In this document: positions 50,925-60,174 of the stretch, in pieces
How positions within the stretch are numbered: the first letter of the stretch is position 1
Layout of the letters: every line of letters begins with the position of its first letter
Assembly: GCA_041743105.1 (NCBI GenBank)
Contig: JBGTNI010000098.1
Span: forward strand, 1-64,000
Source: QHCE01 sp041743105
GTDB lineage: Bacteria; Actinomycetota; Actinomycetes; Mycobacteriales; QHCE01
Direction of reading: 5' to 3'
Length of the DNA stretch: 64,000 nt
Translations under genes and position numbers: made by a program
The notes under the pieces: model-generated
Seen by the model: the letters and a program-made list of their open reading frames with translations, nothing else
What the model was told of the DNA's origin: nothing
Databases searched by the model: none

Positions 50925-51548
50925 CTATCGCAGCGCGGCGGCGGCGGCCCGCGGATCGTCGGCGGCGCAGATTGCCGACACTACGGCGATGCCACTGACG
51001 CCTGTCGCCCGTACGGCTACCACGTTGTCTGCCTTGATGCCACCAATCGCGACCGTCGGGACGCTACTGGTCCCGCAGAGTTCAGCCACTCCCGCGACGC
51101 TGACCGGGGCGGCGGCGTTGGGCTTGGTGGTGGTGAAAAACACCGGTCCGATGCCGATATAGCTCACCGTGCCTGGTGGCAGCGCGTTCACCTGGACGAT
51201 CTGCTCGGCCCGCGAAGTAGACAACCCAATCACCAGCTCGTCCCCGGCAACTCGGCGGGCCTGAGTAACCGGTAGATCCAGCTGCCCCAGATGTACGCCG
51301 TCGGCTCCGGTCGCCAGCGCGACATCGAGTCGATCGTTAATGATCACCGCGATATCGGTCTCCGCTAGCGCGCCCACCAGCTCCGCGGCCATAGCATGCA
51401 GTTCGCGGGTGGTGGCCTTGTGATCCCGTAACTGCACCATAGTGACCCCCCCGGCTACGGCGGCCCGGACCGTCGCCGTCACCCCTCGCGCGCCACACAT
51501 AGCGGTGTCGGTTACCAGATACAGGGTCGGATCGAAGGTCTTATGCAT
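50925..51548 (-). CDS. thiE: Thiamine-phosphate synthase
   Basis: A 207-residue TIM-barrel enzyme that joins HMP-diphosphate and thiazole phosphate. Motifs: LYLVTDTAMCGARG, MVQLRDHKATTRELHAMA, VIINDRLDVALATGADGVHLGQ and the phosphate loop VSYIGIGPVFFTTTKPNA. Lies 8 nt after thiM and 52 nt before thiD on the minus strand. Confidence 0.96.
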   Translation of the reverse strand: MHKTFDPTLYLVTDTAMCGARGVTATVRAAVAGGVTMVQLRDHKATTRELHAMAAELVGALAETDIAVIINDRLDVALATGADGVHLGQLDLPVTQARRVAGDELVIGLSTSRAEQIVQVNALPPGTVSYIGIGPVFFTTTKPNAAAPVSVAGVAELCGTSSVPTVAIGGIKADNVVAVRATGVSGIAVVSAICAADDPRAAAAALR

Positions 51549-51556
51549 CGGTCTCC

Positions 51557-52387
51557 TTAGAGCTTGCGAGTGCTCGTGCTTAACGTAAACAGCTCGTCGA
51601 GCAGCGATACCGCGAACGAGCCGGGTCCGCTGACTCCCCGAGTTGCTCGTTCGCCTGCCGCCGCCAGCAGGGCTGATGCCGACGTGGCTGCCCGTAGCGG
51701 TTGCGGGTGCACTGCGGTAACTGCCGCGATCAAAGCTCCCAGAATGCAGCCGGTGCCGGTTACCCGTGTCAGCATTACATCGCCGCCCGGAACCCGCACA
51801 GTGCTGTGGCCGTCGGTGAGGTAGTCCTCGACGCCACTCACCGCCACGACGCTGCCGTGCCGGCGGGCCAGAATATGAGCCGCGTCCAGCGCCTCAGCGG
51901 AATCCGCGAGGGAATCGACGCCCTTGCTGCCTCTGCCGCCCGACGTGGTTAGGCCCGCCAAACTTATGATCTCAGCGGCATTGCCGCGAATCACGGTGGG
52001 GCGCCATTGCAACAATTCGTGGGCCAATGCGGTGCGCTCACCCAGCACGCCGACTGCTACTGGGTCGAGTACCCACGGGGTGCCGCCGCGATCCGCCGCC
52101 TGGGCGGCGGCACGCATCGCTTCGCTTCGTTCAGTCGACAGCGTGCCTAGGTTGATCAGCACGCTGTCGGCCACTGCCACGAACTCGGCCGCCTCCGGCG
52201 TGCTTTCCACCATTGCCGGAGAGGCTCCGATGGCTAGCAGCGCGTTTGCGGTGACACCCGCGGCCACCACATTGGTGATGCAGTGGACTAGCGGCTGTGC
52301 CTGCGCCACCTCGGCGATATCGGCTACCACCGGAGCGTCAGGCCACAGCACCGCGGGCGGTGGCTGCGATGGCTCGGGGTTACTCAC
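51557..52387 (-). CDS. thiM: Hydroxyethylthiazole kinase
   Basis: A 276-residue ribokinase-fold enzyme that phosphorylates the thiazole alcohol, a salvage step. Motifs: PLVHCITNVVAAGVTANALLAIGASPAM (in parts), LINLGTLSTER, PWVLDPVAVG, VIRGNAAEII and the C-terminal TGTGCILGALIAA. With thiE and thiD it builds a thiamine salvage set without thiC or thiG. A TPP riboswitch was looked for upstream and not found. Confidence 0.95.
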   Translation of the reverse strand: MSNPEPSQPPPAVLWPDAPVVADIAEVAQAQPLVHCITNVVAAGVTANALLAIGASPAMVESTPEAAEFVAVADSVLINLGTLSTERSEAMRAAAQAADRGGTPWVLDPVAVGVLGERTALAHELLQWRPTVIRGNAAEIISLAGLTTSGGRGSKGVDSLADSAEALDAAHILARRHGSVVAVSGVEDYLTDGHSTVRVPGGDVMLTRVTGTGCILGALIAAVTAVHPQPLRAATSASALLAAAGERATRGVSGPGSFAVSLLDELFTLSTSTRKL

Positions 52388-52721
52388 TGGGCCGTCCCTT
52401 CTGCCTACAGGTTAGTTGCCGACTACCACCTGGTTGGGCGTGGTTCGTCCGAACGGTTTGTGTTGGGCCGTATCTACGGCGATCTGGCAGGCAGATGGCC
52501 CGGGACGTGTCACGATCGAGCTATTGAAACGCCGACAGCGCTCCGCATCCGGAGCTACCCGGTAACGGTTTGGTTCGATTGTTATTAAGGAGTCGAGGAG
52601 ATGCCCAGTCTCACCCCTGAGTTCGCGCTTCGAGGCTTTAGTTGGCACTGAGTGCGATAGCACGAAGGGTCACCCCTGCTCCTGCCCTATCTGCCCACTG
52701 TTCGACCTCTTAATATGTAGT
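52388..52721. other. Intergenic region upstream of thiM with no recognised gene
   Basis: This stretch of about 330 nt should contain the thiM promoter. I see no credible gene on either strand and no match to the conserved parts of the TPP riboswitch. Confidence 0.5.
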
Positions 52722-52768
52722 ACATAAAGTGCCGCGCCCATCCACGAATGGAGCGCGGCACTTTATGT
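52722..52768 (+). terminator. Long perfect hairpin before the GGDEF-EAL gene
   Basis: ACATAAAGTGCCGCGC (52722-52737) pairs perfectly with 52753-52768, a 16-bp stem; the loop can form a further short stem (CCAT with ATGG). There is no T run, so it may be an RNA stabiliser, attenuator or two-way terminator rather than a simple terminator. It lies 41 nt before the GGDEF-EAL start. Confidence 0.6.
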
Positions 52769-52784
52769 GCGTGGCGTAATGTCC

Positions 52785-52801
52785 TCACCCAAAGGGGGTG
52801 A
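52785..52801 (+). promoter_or_regulatory. Hairpin that covers the ribosome binding site of the GGDEF-EAL gene
   Basis: TCACCC (52785-52790) pairs with GGGTGA (52796-52801) over a 5-nt loop AAAGG. The likely ribosome binding site AAAGGGGG (52791-52798) is partly inside the stem, so translation may depend on melting or binding here. Inferred from sequence only. Confidence 0.45.
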
Positions 52802-52808
52802 CGTCTAA

Positions 52809-55364
52809 GTGGAAACAGTTTCGTCTGCGCGTCTGGTTCCGTTGCCGGTGGCTAAGCGTCTCATCTACGCCATGTCGATCGGATGCATCGTCGCATCGGC
52901 CGTGCTGTTCGCCCTGACGTTCTCCGTGGCGGACTATCGGGAGATTTCCTGGCCAGCGGTAGCGCTGATCGGGTTGTTGGCCGTCGTCTGCGATCAGGTC
53001 AATCTCAGGTTCGTCATCCGCCGACAGACGTCGAGTTTTAATCTCGGCGAGATCCCGCTGGTGTTGTCGCTGTTCTGGCTGCCCCCGCTGGCCTTCTTGC
53101 TACTACGGGAGATCCCCGGCCAGTCGTGGGCGTATCTGAAGACTCGTAGCGAGCCGATCAAGCAGCTCACTAATTTCGCGGTGCATGCCCTCGACGTCGC
53201 GCTGGTCACCTATATATTTCGGCTGTTCAACGAGCGTGATCCCGGCGAAGCCAGAACCTGGGCAATTGTTCTCCTGGCGGTGCTGCTCACCAATGGCGTC
53301 ACCAGCGTTGTCGTCGCCACAGCCATCTCGCTGGTGCAAGAACCGCTTCGTGGGGCGGAGGTGTTGCGATATGGCGCTACCTACTTCGGCGCCGCCGTGC
53401 TGAACACCTCCGTCGGCTTAGTGATGGCGCTGGTCTTTGACGCCAACCATGTCGCGGTCGTGCTCCTAGCAGTGATTTTTACGGTGCTGCTGTGTGGTTA
53501 CGGTGCCTACAGTCGGGTGGTTCGCCAGCACAAGACGCTCAACCATCTCTACGATTTCACTAAGGCGGTTAGCAGCGCCCGCCACGACGGGGGGCTTGCC
53601 GACGCGCTGTTGTTACGTGCTCGTGAGCTGCTCGATGCGGAGCGGGCGTCACTGTGGCTCCCGGCTCAGGGTCGTTACCCGGAGCTGCGGCTGTCCGCCC
53701 GTGAAGGTATCTCCGGGCTAGTCGATGACCCGCAGACCGAGCCAGATGCAATCCGTTCCCGGGTGATCGAATCCGGCACCACCGTGGTCATTTCCGGCAA
53801 GTACTCCACCACCGATGCCGCGCTGCGCTGCGCGCTGACTGCGCGAGGAGCCAAAGACATCATCGCGGTGCCGCTCCGCTCCGGCACCGTCGTCGTCGGC
53901 TGCCTGGAGGCGGCGAACCGATTGGGTGAACTGTCGACCTTTGGCCCAGACGATGTACAGCTTGCCGAGACCCTGGCGGCACACGCGGCAGTGGCCGTGG
54001 AGAACTCTCGACTCGTCGATCGGTTGCGTCACGATGCCGAGCACGATGGGCTCACCGGACTGCCGAACCGGCGCCGTTTCGCTACGGCGGTGCGGGCTGC
54101 GGTCAAGGTGCAGCCGGCACCCGGCGAGGTGGTAGCGATCATCGAGTTCGACGTCGATTCGCTGCGTGACGTCAACGAGACGCTGGGTCGCGACGCGGGA
54201 GATCGGCTACTGGTGGAGGTAGGCCGACGACTGCAATCGGAGTCCCCCGATGGTGCGCTGGTGGCGCGGCTAGGTGGTGACGAGTTTGCGGTGTTGGTGC
54301 GCGCACAAGGCTTGGAGGATGCGCAGGCGCGTGCTGCCGCGCTGCAGCACGGCTTGGTCGAGCCGCTCAAGCTGGACAAGTTCACTCTCGACGTCGGCGC
54401 CGCGGTGGGGATCGCGATGTACCCCGAGCACGGCGACGACGCGGCCACGTTGCTGCAGCGCGCCGACGTGGCCACCTACGCTGCCAAGAACAATCCGCGC
54501 TCGATTCAGGTGTATCGCCCGGCCCTGGAGTCGCGCAGCCTGCAACGTATGGGGCTGGTGTCGGAACTGCGGCGGGCTATCGACGACGAAGCGTTAGCGG
54601 TCTTCTATCAACCCAAGGTTGCGCTGGCCGATCGTGAACTCGTGGGCATGGAATGCTTGGTGCGTTGGGACCATCCCGAACACGGCCTGGTTCCACCCGA
54701 CGACTTCATCCCGGTTGCCGAGCACACCGGTCTCGTCGGTGCGTTGACGCGGTTGGTGCTCAAAACGTCGCTTGCCCAGTGTCAGTCGTGGGCGCAATCT
54801 GGCACCGACATCGGTGTCTCGGTCAACCTTTCAGCTCGAAGCCTTGCCGATCCAGACTTCGCCGACGAGCTCGATGCCATGCTGCGGGAAAGTGGTGTGC
54901 CGCCACAGCGACTCACATTAGAGATCGTCGAGAGCGCGATGGTCGGGGATGCGCATCGACCGATCCCGACGCTGCGCAAATTGTTTGCGCTCGGGGTGCG
55001 GCTGTCGATAGACGACTTCGGCACCGGATACTCGTCGTTGTCCTACCTCCGCCGGTTGCCGGTGCACGAAGTAAAGATCGACAAGTCTTTCGTGCTGGGA
55101 ATGGCTACCGACTCAGGGGATCTGGGCATCGTTCGGGCCATTGTGGACCTCGGTCATCACCTCGGTATGGTTGTGGTCGCCGAAGGCGTGGAAAGCGAGA
55201 TGACGTTGGCGCTGTTGGAGGAGATGGGTTGCGACATCGCGCAAGGCTTCTTGTTTTCTAGGCCGCTCCCGCAGGAGCGGATCGAATCCTGGATGCGGCA
55301 ACGCACCCAGACCGATTCCAGCTCCGGTAGCGGTGCGCAGCGGCTACGGGTCGTGAGTGGCTGA
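52809..55364 (+). CDS. Membrane-bound GGDEF-EAL cyclic-di-GMP protein with GAF domain
   Basis: An 851-residue sensor. Residues about 15-235 form six or seven membrane helices. A GAF domain follows (about 255-400). Then comes a GGDEF cyclase domain (about 410-570) with intact ARLGGDEFAVLV. Last is an EAL phosphodiesterase domain (about 590-835), in which the EAL motif reads ECLVRW; the catalytic glutamate is kept, and the metal and base residues are in SIDDFGTGYSSLSYL and VKIDKSF. Both activities may be present. The start is GTG 52809. It likely adjusts c-di-GMP in answer to a signal at the membrane or GAF domain. Confidence 0.93.
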   Translation: METVSSARLVPLPVAKRLIYAMSIGCIVASAVLFALTFSVADYREISWPAVALIGLLAVVCDQVNLRFVIRRQTSSFNLGEIPLVLSLFWLPPLAFLLLREIPGQSWAYLKTRSEPIKQLTNFAVHALDVALVTYIFRLFNERDPGEARTWAIVLLAVLLTNGVTSVVVATAISLVQEPLRGAEVLRYGATYFGAAVLNTSVGLVMALVFDANHVAVVLLAVIFTVLLCGYGAYSRVVRQHKTLNHLYDFTKAVSSARHDGGLADALLLRARELLDAERASLWLPAQGRYPELRLSAREGISGLVDDPQTEPDAIRSRVIESGTTVVISGKYSTTDAALRCALTARGAKDIIAVPLRSGTVVVGCLEAANRLGELSTFGPDDVQLAETLAAHAAVAVENSRLVDRLRHDAEHDGLTGLPNRRRFATAVRAAVKVQPAPGEVVAIIEFDVDSLRDVNETLGRDAGDRLLVEVGRRLQSESPDGALVARLGGDEFAVLVRAQGLEDAQARAAALQHGLVEPLKLDKFTLDVGAAVGIAMYPEHGDDAATLLQRADVATYAAKNNPRSIQVYRPALESRSLQRMGLVSELRRAIDDEALAVFYQPKVALADRELVGMECLVRWDHPEHGLVPPDDFIPVAEHTGLVGALTRLVLKTSLAQCQSWAQSGTDIGVSVNLSARSLADPDFADELDAMLRESGVPPQRLTLEIVESAMVGDAHRPIPTLRKLFALGVRLSIDDFGTGYSSLSYLRRLPVHEVKIDKSFVLGMATDSGDLGIVRAIVDLGHHLGMVVVAEGVESEMTLALLEEMGCDIAQGFLFSRPLPQERIESWMRQRTQTDSSSGSGAQRLRVVSG

Positions 55365-55424
55365 TGTGCGTGGTCGCCTCAGTTCCCCGATGTGGCCTGA
55401 GGTAGCCTAAAATCGCTCAATCAG

Positions 55425-55497
55425 GCCCCTTTAGCTCAGTCGGCAGAGCGTCTCCATGGTAAGGAGAAGGTCTACGGTTCGATTCCGTAAAGGGGCT
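55425..55497 (+). tRNA. tRNA-Thr (anticodon GGT)
   Basis: The acceptor arms GCCCCTT and AAGGGGC pair perfectly; the D arm GCTC..GAGC, anticodon stem TCTCC..GGAGA with loop ATGGTAA, and T arm TACGG TTCGATT CCGTA are complete. CCA is not encoded. First of the Thr-Met pair before rpmG. Confidence 0.97.
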
Positions 55498-55675
55498 CTC
55501 AGATCGTCATGGGCTGTGCTCTCGCCGCCTCGCGTGCCTTATGCACGCGTCGGCGGCTGCGGCCTTGCCCATGCCAATCTGATGGTTAGCTTGTCGGCGG
55601 CTCCTGCGGCTTTGCAGGCGCCAGCTGACGGTCAGTGTGTTCATTGGGGTTACGCTGGTCATAAGAATTAGCTAG

Positions 55676-55749
55676 GGCGGTGTAGCTCAGCCAGGCAGAG
55701 CAAGCGGCTCATAATCGCTGTGTCGCCGGTTCAAATCCGGCCACCGCTA
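55676..55749 (+). tRNA. tRNA-Met (anticodon CAT)
   Basis: The acceptor arms GGCGGTG and CACCGCT pair with one G-T at the end; anticodon loop CTCATAA on stem AGCGG/TCGCT; T arm GCCGG TTCAAAT CCGGC. An elongator-type tRNA by position. The 178 nt between it and tRNA-Thr hold no gene that I can support. Confidence 0.95.
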
Positions 55750-55802
55750 CTATGTATGTGATGATTTCAGTCCAGTTTTGATGCACAGGAAGGCTCGTTG
55801 TT

Positions 55803-55967
55803 GTGGCCGCCACGGATGTACGCCCCAAGATCACGCTGGCTTGCCAGGAGTGCAAGGAACGTAACTACATTACTGTCAAGAATCGGCGCAACAATCCCGA
55901 TCGGGTGGAGTTGAAGAAGTTCTGTTCGCGCTGTCGCAAGCACACCGCTCACCGCGAAACCCGCTAA
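55803..55967 (+). CDS. rpmG: Ribosomal protein L33
   Basis: A 54-residue ribosomal protein, starting with GTG: MAATDVRPKITLACQEC, then RNYITVKNRRNNPDR and the second cysteine pair in FCSRCRKHTAHRETR. The two CxxC pairs mark the zinc-binding form. Lies 53 nt after tRNA-Met and 18 nt before hadA, the usual order in Mycobacteriales. Confidence 0.96.
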   Translation: MAATDVRPKITLACQECKERNYITVKNRRNNPDRVELKKFCSRCRKHTAHRETR

Positions 55968-55985
55968 CCCATCCAGGGGGCACAC

Positions 55986-56513
55986 GTGGCAGCCGACGTG
56001 AAGGCACTGGCAGAACTCTTGCCGGGCCGCAGCTATCGGCTGCCTCAACCCTATGAGGTGTCGGCGGAGAAGATTCGTGAGTTCGCGGCGGCTATCGGCG
56101 AGACGGAGCCTGCGTTCTACTCTGCGCAAGCCGCGGCTCGCCGAGGTTTTCGCGGGGTCATCGCCCCGCCAACCTTTCCCATCGTCATCACCTTCAAGGT
56201 GCTGCAGCAGCTGCTGGCCGATCCCGAGCTAGCGGTCGATCTGCGACGCGTCATGCATGGCGATCAGCGATTTGTCGCTGTTCGACCGCTCTGCGCCGGG
56301 GACGTACTGGAATGCACTACATCGGTCGAGACCGTCCGCCGCCTCGGTGACAGCTTGATGGTGGGCACGCGTAGCGAGCTACGAGAAATTGGCGCGGCGG
56401 CTTTGGAGGCCCAGACCCTTGATGTCGAGCCTCGAGATGCGGGAGCTTTAGATGCGGGGTCTCCTGTGGTCACCGCGCACGCGACGCTACTGATCGGCAT
56501 CCAAACCATATGA
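55986..56513 (+). CDS. hadA: (3R)-hydroxyacyl-ACP dehydratase subunit HadA
   Basis: A 175-residue hot-dog-fold protein, the substrate-binding subunit of the FAS-II dehydratase used to lengthen meromycolic chains. Segments: PYEVSAEKIREFAAAIGE, FRGVIAPPTFPIVITF, MHGDQRFVAVRPLCAGDVL. Start GTG 55986 after AGGGGG. Overlaps hadB by 4 nt. Confidence 0.95.
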   Translation: MAADVKALAELLPGRSYRLPQPYEVSAEKIREFAAAIGETEPAFYSAQAAARRGFRGVIAPPTFPIVITFKVLQQLLADPELAVDLRRVMHGDQRFVAVRPLCAGDVLECTTSVETVRRLGDSLMVGTRSELREIGAAALEAQTLDVEPRDAGALDAGSPVVTAHATLLIGIQTI

Positions 56514-56968
56514 GCCGCCACAACGACCGTGTCGCAGCTGAGCCCGCGTTGGCCGCACTCACTGAGGACCAGGAACTCCCCGATCAGATCTTCACCGTCA
56601 CTAGGGCCGATCTGGTGCGGTATGCAGGCGCGTCCGGTGACTTCAACCCCATTCACTACAGCGATAGGATTGCCCGCGCCGCCGGGCTTGCCGGCGTGGT
56701 GGCTCACGGCATGTACACCATGGCGCTGGCCGCACGGGCAGTGAACGCCTGGGTAACTGACCCGGCGGCGGTGGTCGAGCTCGGGGTGCGGTTCACCAAG
56801 CCCATCGTGGTGCCAGACAACGAGACCGGCGTGGACGTAGTAGTCGGCGGCGTCGTGAAAAGCATCACTGACGACACGATGCAACTGGCACTGAACGTGG
56901 TCAGTAACGGCCAGAAGGTGCTCGGTCAAGCACGCGCGATCGTGAGAAGGAATGAGTCGACCGAATGA
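56510..56968 (+). CDS. hadB: (3R)-hydroxyacyl-ACP dehydratase catalytic subunit HadB
   Basis: A 152-residue MaoC-like hydratase 2 domain with the catalytic pair in SGDFNPIHYSD (aspartate and histidine). GVVAHGMYTMALAARAV and VRFTKPIVVPD are typical. It forms the dehydratase with HadA. In mycobacteria hadC follows; here the next gene, which overlaps the stop (ATGA), is a glycosyltransferase. Up to nusG no hadC is present. Confidence 0.95.
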   Translation: MSRHNDRVAAEPALAALTEDQELPDQIFTVTRADLVRYAGASGDFNPIHYSDRIARAAGLAGVVAHGMYTMALAARAVNAWVTDPAAVVELGVRFTKPIVVPDNETGVDVVVGGVVKSITDDTMQLALNVVSNGQKVLGQARAIVRRNESTE

Positions 56969-58503
56969 TTGCGAACGAAATGCTCGCGAAGAAGCCCGCT
57001 ATTGAGTCAACGCCGGTTTCTGTCGACTCGCAACCGTTCGAGTGGCGTAAGAGACTGAATACGTTTGGCTTCAGCTTCTGGTACGCACATGCCTATTGGT
57101 GGCTTCCCGCCGCGGCGACGCTACTGATTGTTAGATATGGGGCGGGACGGCCAGTTTTGGGGTGGGACGAAATAGCTACCTGGGACGCCAGTACCCGATC
57201 CCTGTCCGAACTGGTAGCCCTTGCCGCGAACATCGATGTCGTGTTTGCTCCCTACTACCTCTTCATGCATGCATGGATTGAGGTCTTCGGTGACTCAGAA
57301 GTAGCGTTGCGCGCTCCGTCAATTCTGACGACTGTGGCTGCCGTGGCGTTGATCGCCGTTCTAGCTCGGCGCCTTTTCTCGCCCCGCGTCGGACTCATCA
57401 CCGGCTTGTTGCTGGCTATCGTCCCTGGCATTACGCGCTACGGGCAGGAAGTGCGACCGTATGGTTTTGCGCTGATGTTCGGGACGCTAGCCACGTTGCT
57501 TTTATTTCGTGCTTTGGATCGCTCATCGTGGTGGCGCTGGGCCGGATACTCTTTGACAGTGGCCCTGCTCGGGTTGTTCCAGCTCATGGGCCTCTTGCTG
57601 CTCCTGGGGCACGCCGCGGTGGTAGCCGAGCGTATATGGCGGGTTCGAAACTGGAAGCAAGCTGTCAGGGACCGGGCGGCGCTCGGTTGGCTGATTGCGG
57701 CGGTGATGGGCGTGCTTCCATGCCTGCCTCTGGCATATATAGCATTGGGACAGCGAAGCCAGTTGAACTGGCTCCCTCCTATGCAGTGGGATTCATTTCA
57801 GAACTTGCCGAACGACCTGTTTTGGTCACCACTTATTGGCTGGTTCATTCTGGGCTTGACGCTGTTCGCGGGCGCGCTCGATGGATCCGCGGTCCGCCGG
57901 CTGGTTTTCATAGCTGTGCTGCCGGTATTCGGTCTGTACGTTGCTGCGTTCTTCACATGGCTATGGGTTCCACGCTACGTCATCTACACGCTGCCCATTT
58001 GGTGCTTACTCGCGGCAGTTGCCGTGGCCACTCGCAGGTGGCGCATTGCCATGGTTTTCGCTCTCATTGCGACGATCGGACTACCTGTGCACGAGAATCT
58101 CCGAAAGAGCACCGGCCATGATCAGGCGGACTATCGAGTTGCGATGCGGGTCATCGACAAAAATTATCGGCCTGGCGATGGTATTGTGTACGAGCGCATT
58201 GTGGCGTGGAGTGTCCGGCCAGCGGTACGCTACTACCTTCCTAGCAACCGTCCACGTGACGTACTGGCCGAGCGCAGTCCTCTACAGATGAATTCTATTT
58301 ACGCAGAGGAATGCCGTAATCCAAGCCTCTGTCTGAGTGGTGTACCGAGGGTCTGGGTGTTCCTGCCCCATACTTTCTACTCGCCGTTAAGCCAGCTTTC
58401 CGACTCTACTGCTGATGCAATTGAGGATCAGTACGAAGTCGATCAAATCTGGCGGTTGGGGAACGCTACAGTTGGGCTCTATGTTCGCGAATCTTCAGCA
58501 TGA
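56965..58503 (+). CDS. GT-C glycosyltransferase, copy 1
   Basis: A 512-residue membrane protein with about 10-11 helices and a C-terminal outer domain of about 120 residues. The first outer loop has GWDEIATWDASTRSLSELV with the DE pair expected of GT39/GT83-like enzymes, then APYYLFMHAWIEVFGDSEVALRAPS. These use polyprenol-linked sugars on the outer face. It overlaps hadB by 4 nt. The next gene is a clear paralogue. A starting ATG at 56980 is also possible. Base use is less GC-rich than in hadAB, hinting at later arrival. Confidence 0.85.
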   Translation: MIANEMLAKKPAIESTPVSVDSQPFEWRKRLNTFGFSFWYAHAYWWLPAAATLLIVRYGAGRPVLGWDEIATWDASTRSLSELVALAANIDVVFAPYYLFMHAWIEVFGDSEVALRAPSILTTVAAVALIAVLARRLFSPRVGLITGLLLAIVPGITRYGQEVRPYGFALMFGTLATLLLFRALDRSSWWRWAGYSLTVALLGLFQLMGLLLLLGHAAVVAERIWRVRNWKQAVRDRAALGWLIAAVMGVLPCLPLAYIALGQRSQLNWLPPMQWDSFQNLPNDLFWSPLIGWFILGLTLFAGALDGSAVRRLVFIAVLPVFGLYVAAFFTWLWVPRYVIYTLPIWCLLAAVAVATRRWRIAMVFALIATIGLPVHENLRKSTGHDQADYRVAMRVIDKNYRPGDGIVYERIVAWSVRPAVRYYLPSNRPRDVLAERSPLQMNSIYAEECRNPSLCLSGVPRVWVFLPHTFYSPLSQLSDSTADAIEDQYEVDQIWRLGNATVGLYVRESSA

Positions 58504-58584
58504 CGTCCGTGCAGCGCTGGGGCCGCACGCCGGATTCCAAGATTTATCCAGTTGACCCGCAGGCGAGTAGAAGAGATAGCTGCT

Positions 58585-60123
58585 ATGTCCGCTGTAATTG
58601 AATGTGACAGTCAGAATCCAGGTAGCGCTGGGTCCGTAGCCCAAATGCGTAACACTGGTTTGGCGCGAATAGTCGAGATCGGCAGGAGCGCATTGCTCGA
58701 CCGGTTCTACTGGGCCGGACCGACGCTACTGGCCTTTGCTGTCACGGCAGTGGGCGTCACACGCCCGTCGTTGTGGGCAGATGAGCTCGCCACCTGGAGT
58801 GCGGCCAGGCGTTCGTGGTCACAGCTATGGACTCTGCTGGGAGATCTCGATGCGGTGGCTGCCCCGTATTACGTATTCATGCACGTGTGGATGAGAATCT
58901 TCGGAGAGTCCGAGCTCGCGCTGCGCGCGCCGTCGATCATTGCCATGACCGCGACAGCGGGGCTGCTCGTCGTGCTGGGCAGAAGGTTGTACTCGATCAA
59001 GGTCGGGGTGATAGCCGGTGTCTTGTTTGCCATTATGCCGATGATCACCAGGTTTGCTCAGGAAGCGCGTGTCGCGTCGTTTGTAGTCCTGTTCGCGGTG
59101 TTGTCTACCCTCGCCCTCACCGGTGCCGTCGACCGGTCTCGATGGTGGCGTTGGGGTGGCTACGGCACTGCGGTGCTGGCGCTGGGCGCGGCCAACCTGA
59201 TCGCGCTGATGCTGCTGGCGGCGCACGCGGTATTCGTTGCGAAACAGTGGTGGGAAAGCCGGAGTAACCGATCGGTAGCGCTGCCGGCTAGATGGCTGGC
59301 AAGCGTGATTGTGCCGCTGTTGCTGCTGTCGCCCATGATCTATTTCGGTCACCAGCAGAGCTATCAGCTGTCCTGGATAGAGCAGCCATCCTGGGCTGTG
59401 TTCAATACGCTTCCCGCGCTGACGGGTTCGGCCGCTCTCGGCGGCGCACTGATCGCGCTCGGGCTGCTCGGGCTGCTGGCGTTGCCGTTGGCCGGTCGCG
59501 CGCAAAGCATGCTGGTCGCCTGGCTCGCGTTACCACCGGTGCTGCTGTTTGCGGTCTCGGTTCTCGGATCGCAGTCGTACTGGGTGCGGCGTTACTTGAT
59601 CTTTCTGCTGCCGGGCCTGGCGCTGCTCGCGGCACTGGGACTGTCCAAGACGAAACTGGGCTACTGCACGCTCGTCATCGCGGCACTGGCGGTGTTCATC
59701 TTTCCCGTCCACCTGTCGTTTCGGGATCCGGAAGCGCACTACGGCTTCAACGGTCCCGTCGTCGAGCGTTACGTCAGCCAGCGGCTGGCGGCTGGAGATG
59801 TCGCGGTCTTTCCAGATGCTGACTCTCACGGGTCACGTAACTTGATCCGCTACTACGGCCCGAGCAGTACGGAGCTTCCGGACGCCTTAGCCATTCGTAG
59901 CGGTGAAGAGATCGGCCGGTACGGGCCGGCAGAGTGCGGACAGCCGGCGGCATGCCTTGCCGATGTCCAGCGCATCTGGCTGTTCCGGTGGTCTCCGTTC
60001 GGCGACGATCCGTTCGGCAGCATGAACAATCCGGTGAAGGAAGCTTTCCTTCGCGACAACTTCACCGTCGCAGAGGCAAAAACGATCGGCCAGATCAATG
60101 TGCTGCTGCTGCAGCGCAAGTAG
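58585..60123 (+). CDS. GT-C glycosyltransferase, copy 2
   Basis: A 512-residue paralogue of the preceding protein: LWADELATWSAARRSWSQLW, APYYVFMHVWMRIFGESELALRAPS and RFAQEARVASF appear in the same places, and the C-terminal outer domain (ECGQPAACLADVQRIWLFRW) mirrors ECRNPSLCLSGVPRVWVFLP of copy 1. The two cysteines there probably form a disulfide. ATG 58585 has AGAAGAG upstream; the frame is open from 58552. Probably acts on cell-envelope polysaccharide or lipid. Confidence 0.85.
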   Translation: MSAVIECDSQNPGSAGSVAQMRNTGLARIVEIGRSALLDRFYWAGPTLLAFAVTAVGVTRPSLWADELATWSAARRSWSQLWTLLGDLDAVAAPYYVFMHVWMRIFGESELALRAPSIIAMTATAGLLVVLGRRLYSIKVGVIAGVLFAIMPMITRFAQEARVASFVVLFAVLSTLALTGAVDRSRWWRWGGYGTAVLALGAANLIALMLLAAHAVFVAKQWWESRSNRSVALPARWLASVIVPLLLLSPMIYFGHQQSYQLSWIEQPSWAVFNTLPALTGSAALGGALIALGLLGLLALPLAGRAQSMLVAWLALPPVLLFAVSVLGSQSYWVRRYLIFLLPGLALLAALGLSKTKLGYCTLVIAALAVFIFPVHLSFRDPEAHYGFNGPVVERYVSQRLAAGDVAVFPDADSHGSRNLIRYYGPSSTELPDALAIRSGEEIGRYGPAECGQPAACLADVQRIWLFRWSPFGDDPFGSMNNPVKEAFLRDNFTVAEAKTIGQINVLLLQRK

Positions 60124-60174
60124 GCTCGGCCAGCTGCACCGGTCGGCTAGTGCGGCGTCGTTGATTTCGCGTTC

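Noticed and set aside
52388..52560. TPP riboswitch before thiM
   Set aside because: GCAGAAGGGA near thiM resembles one end of the consensus, but the CTGAGA element and the paired arms were not found.
55456..55671. Open frame starting inside tRNA-Thr
   Set aside because: Overlaps the tRNA, has no ribosome binding site and no domain.
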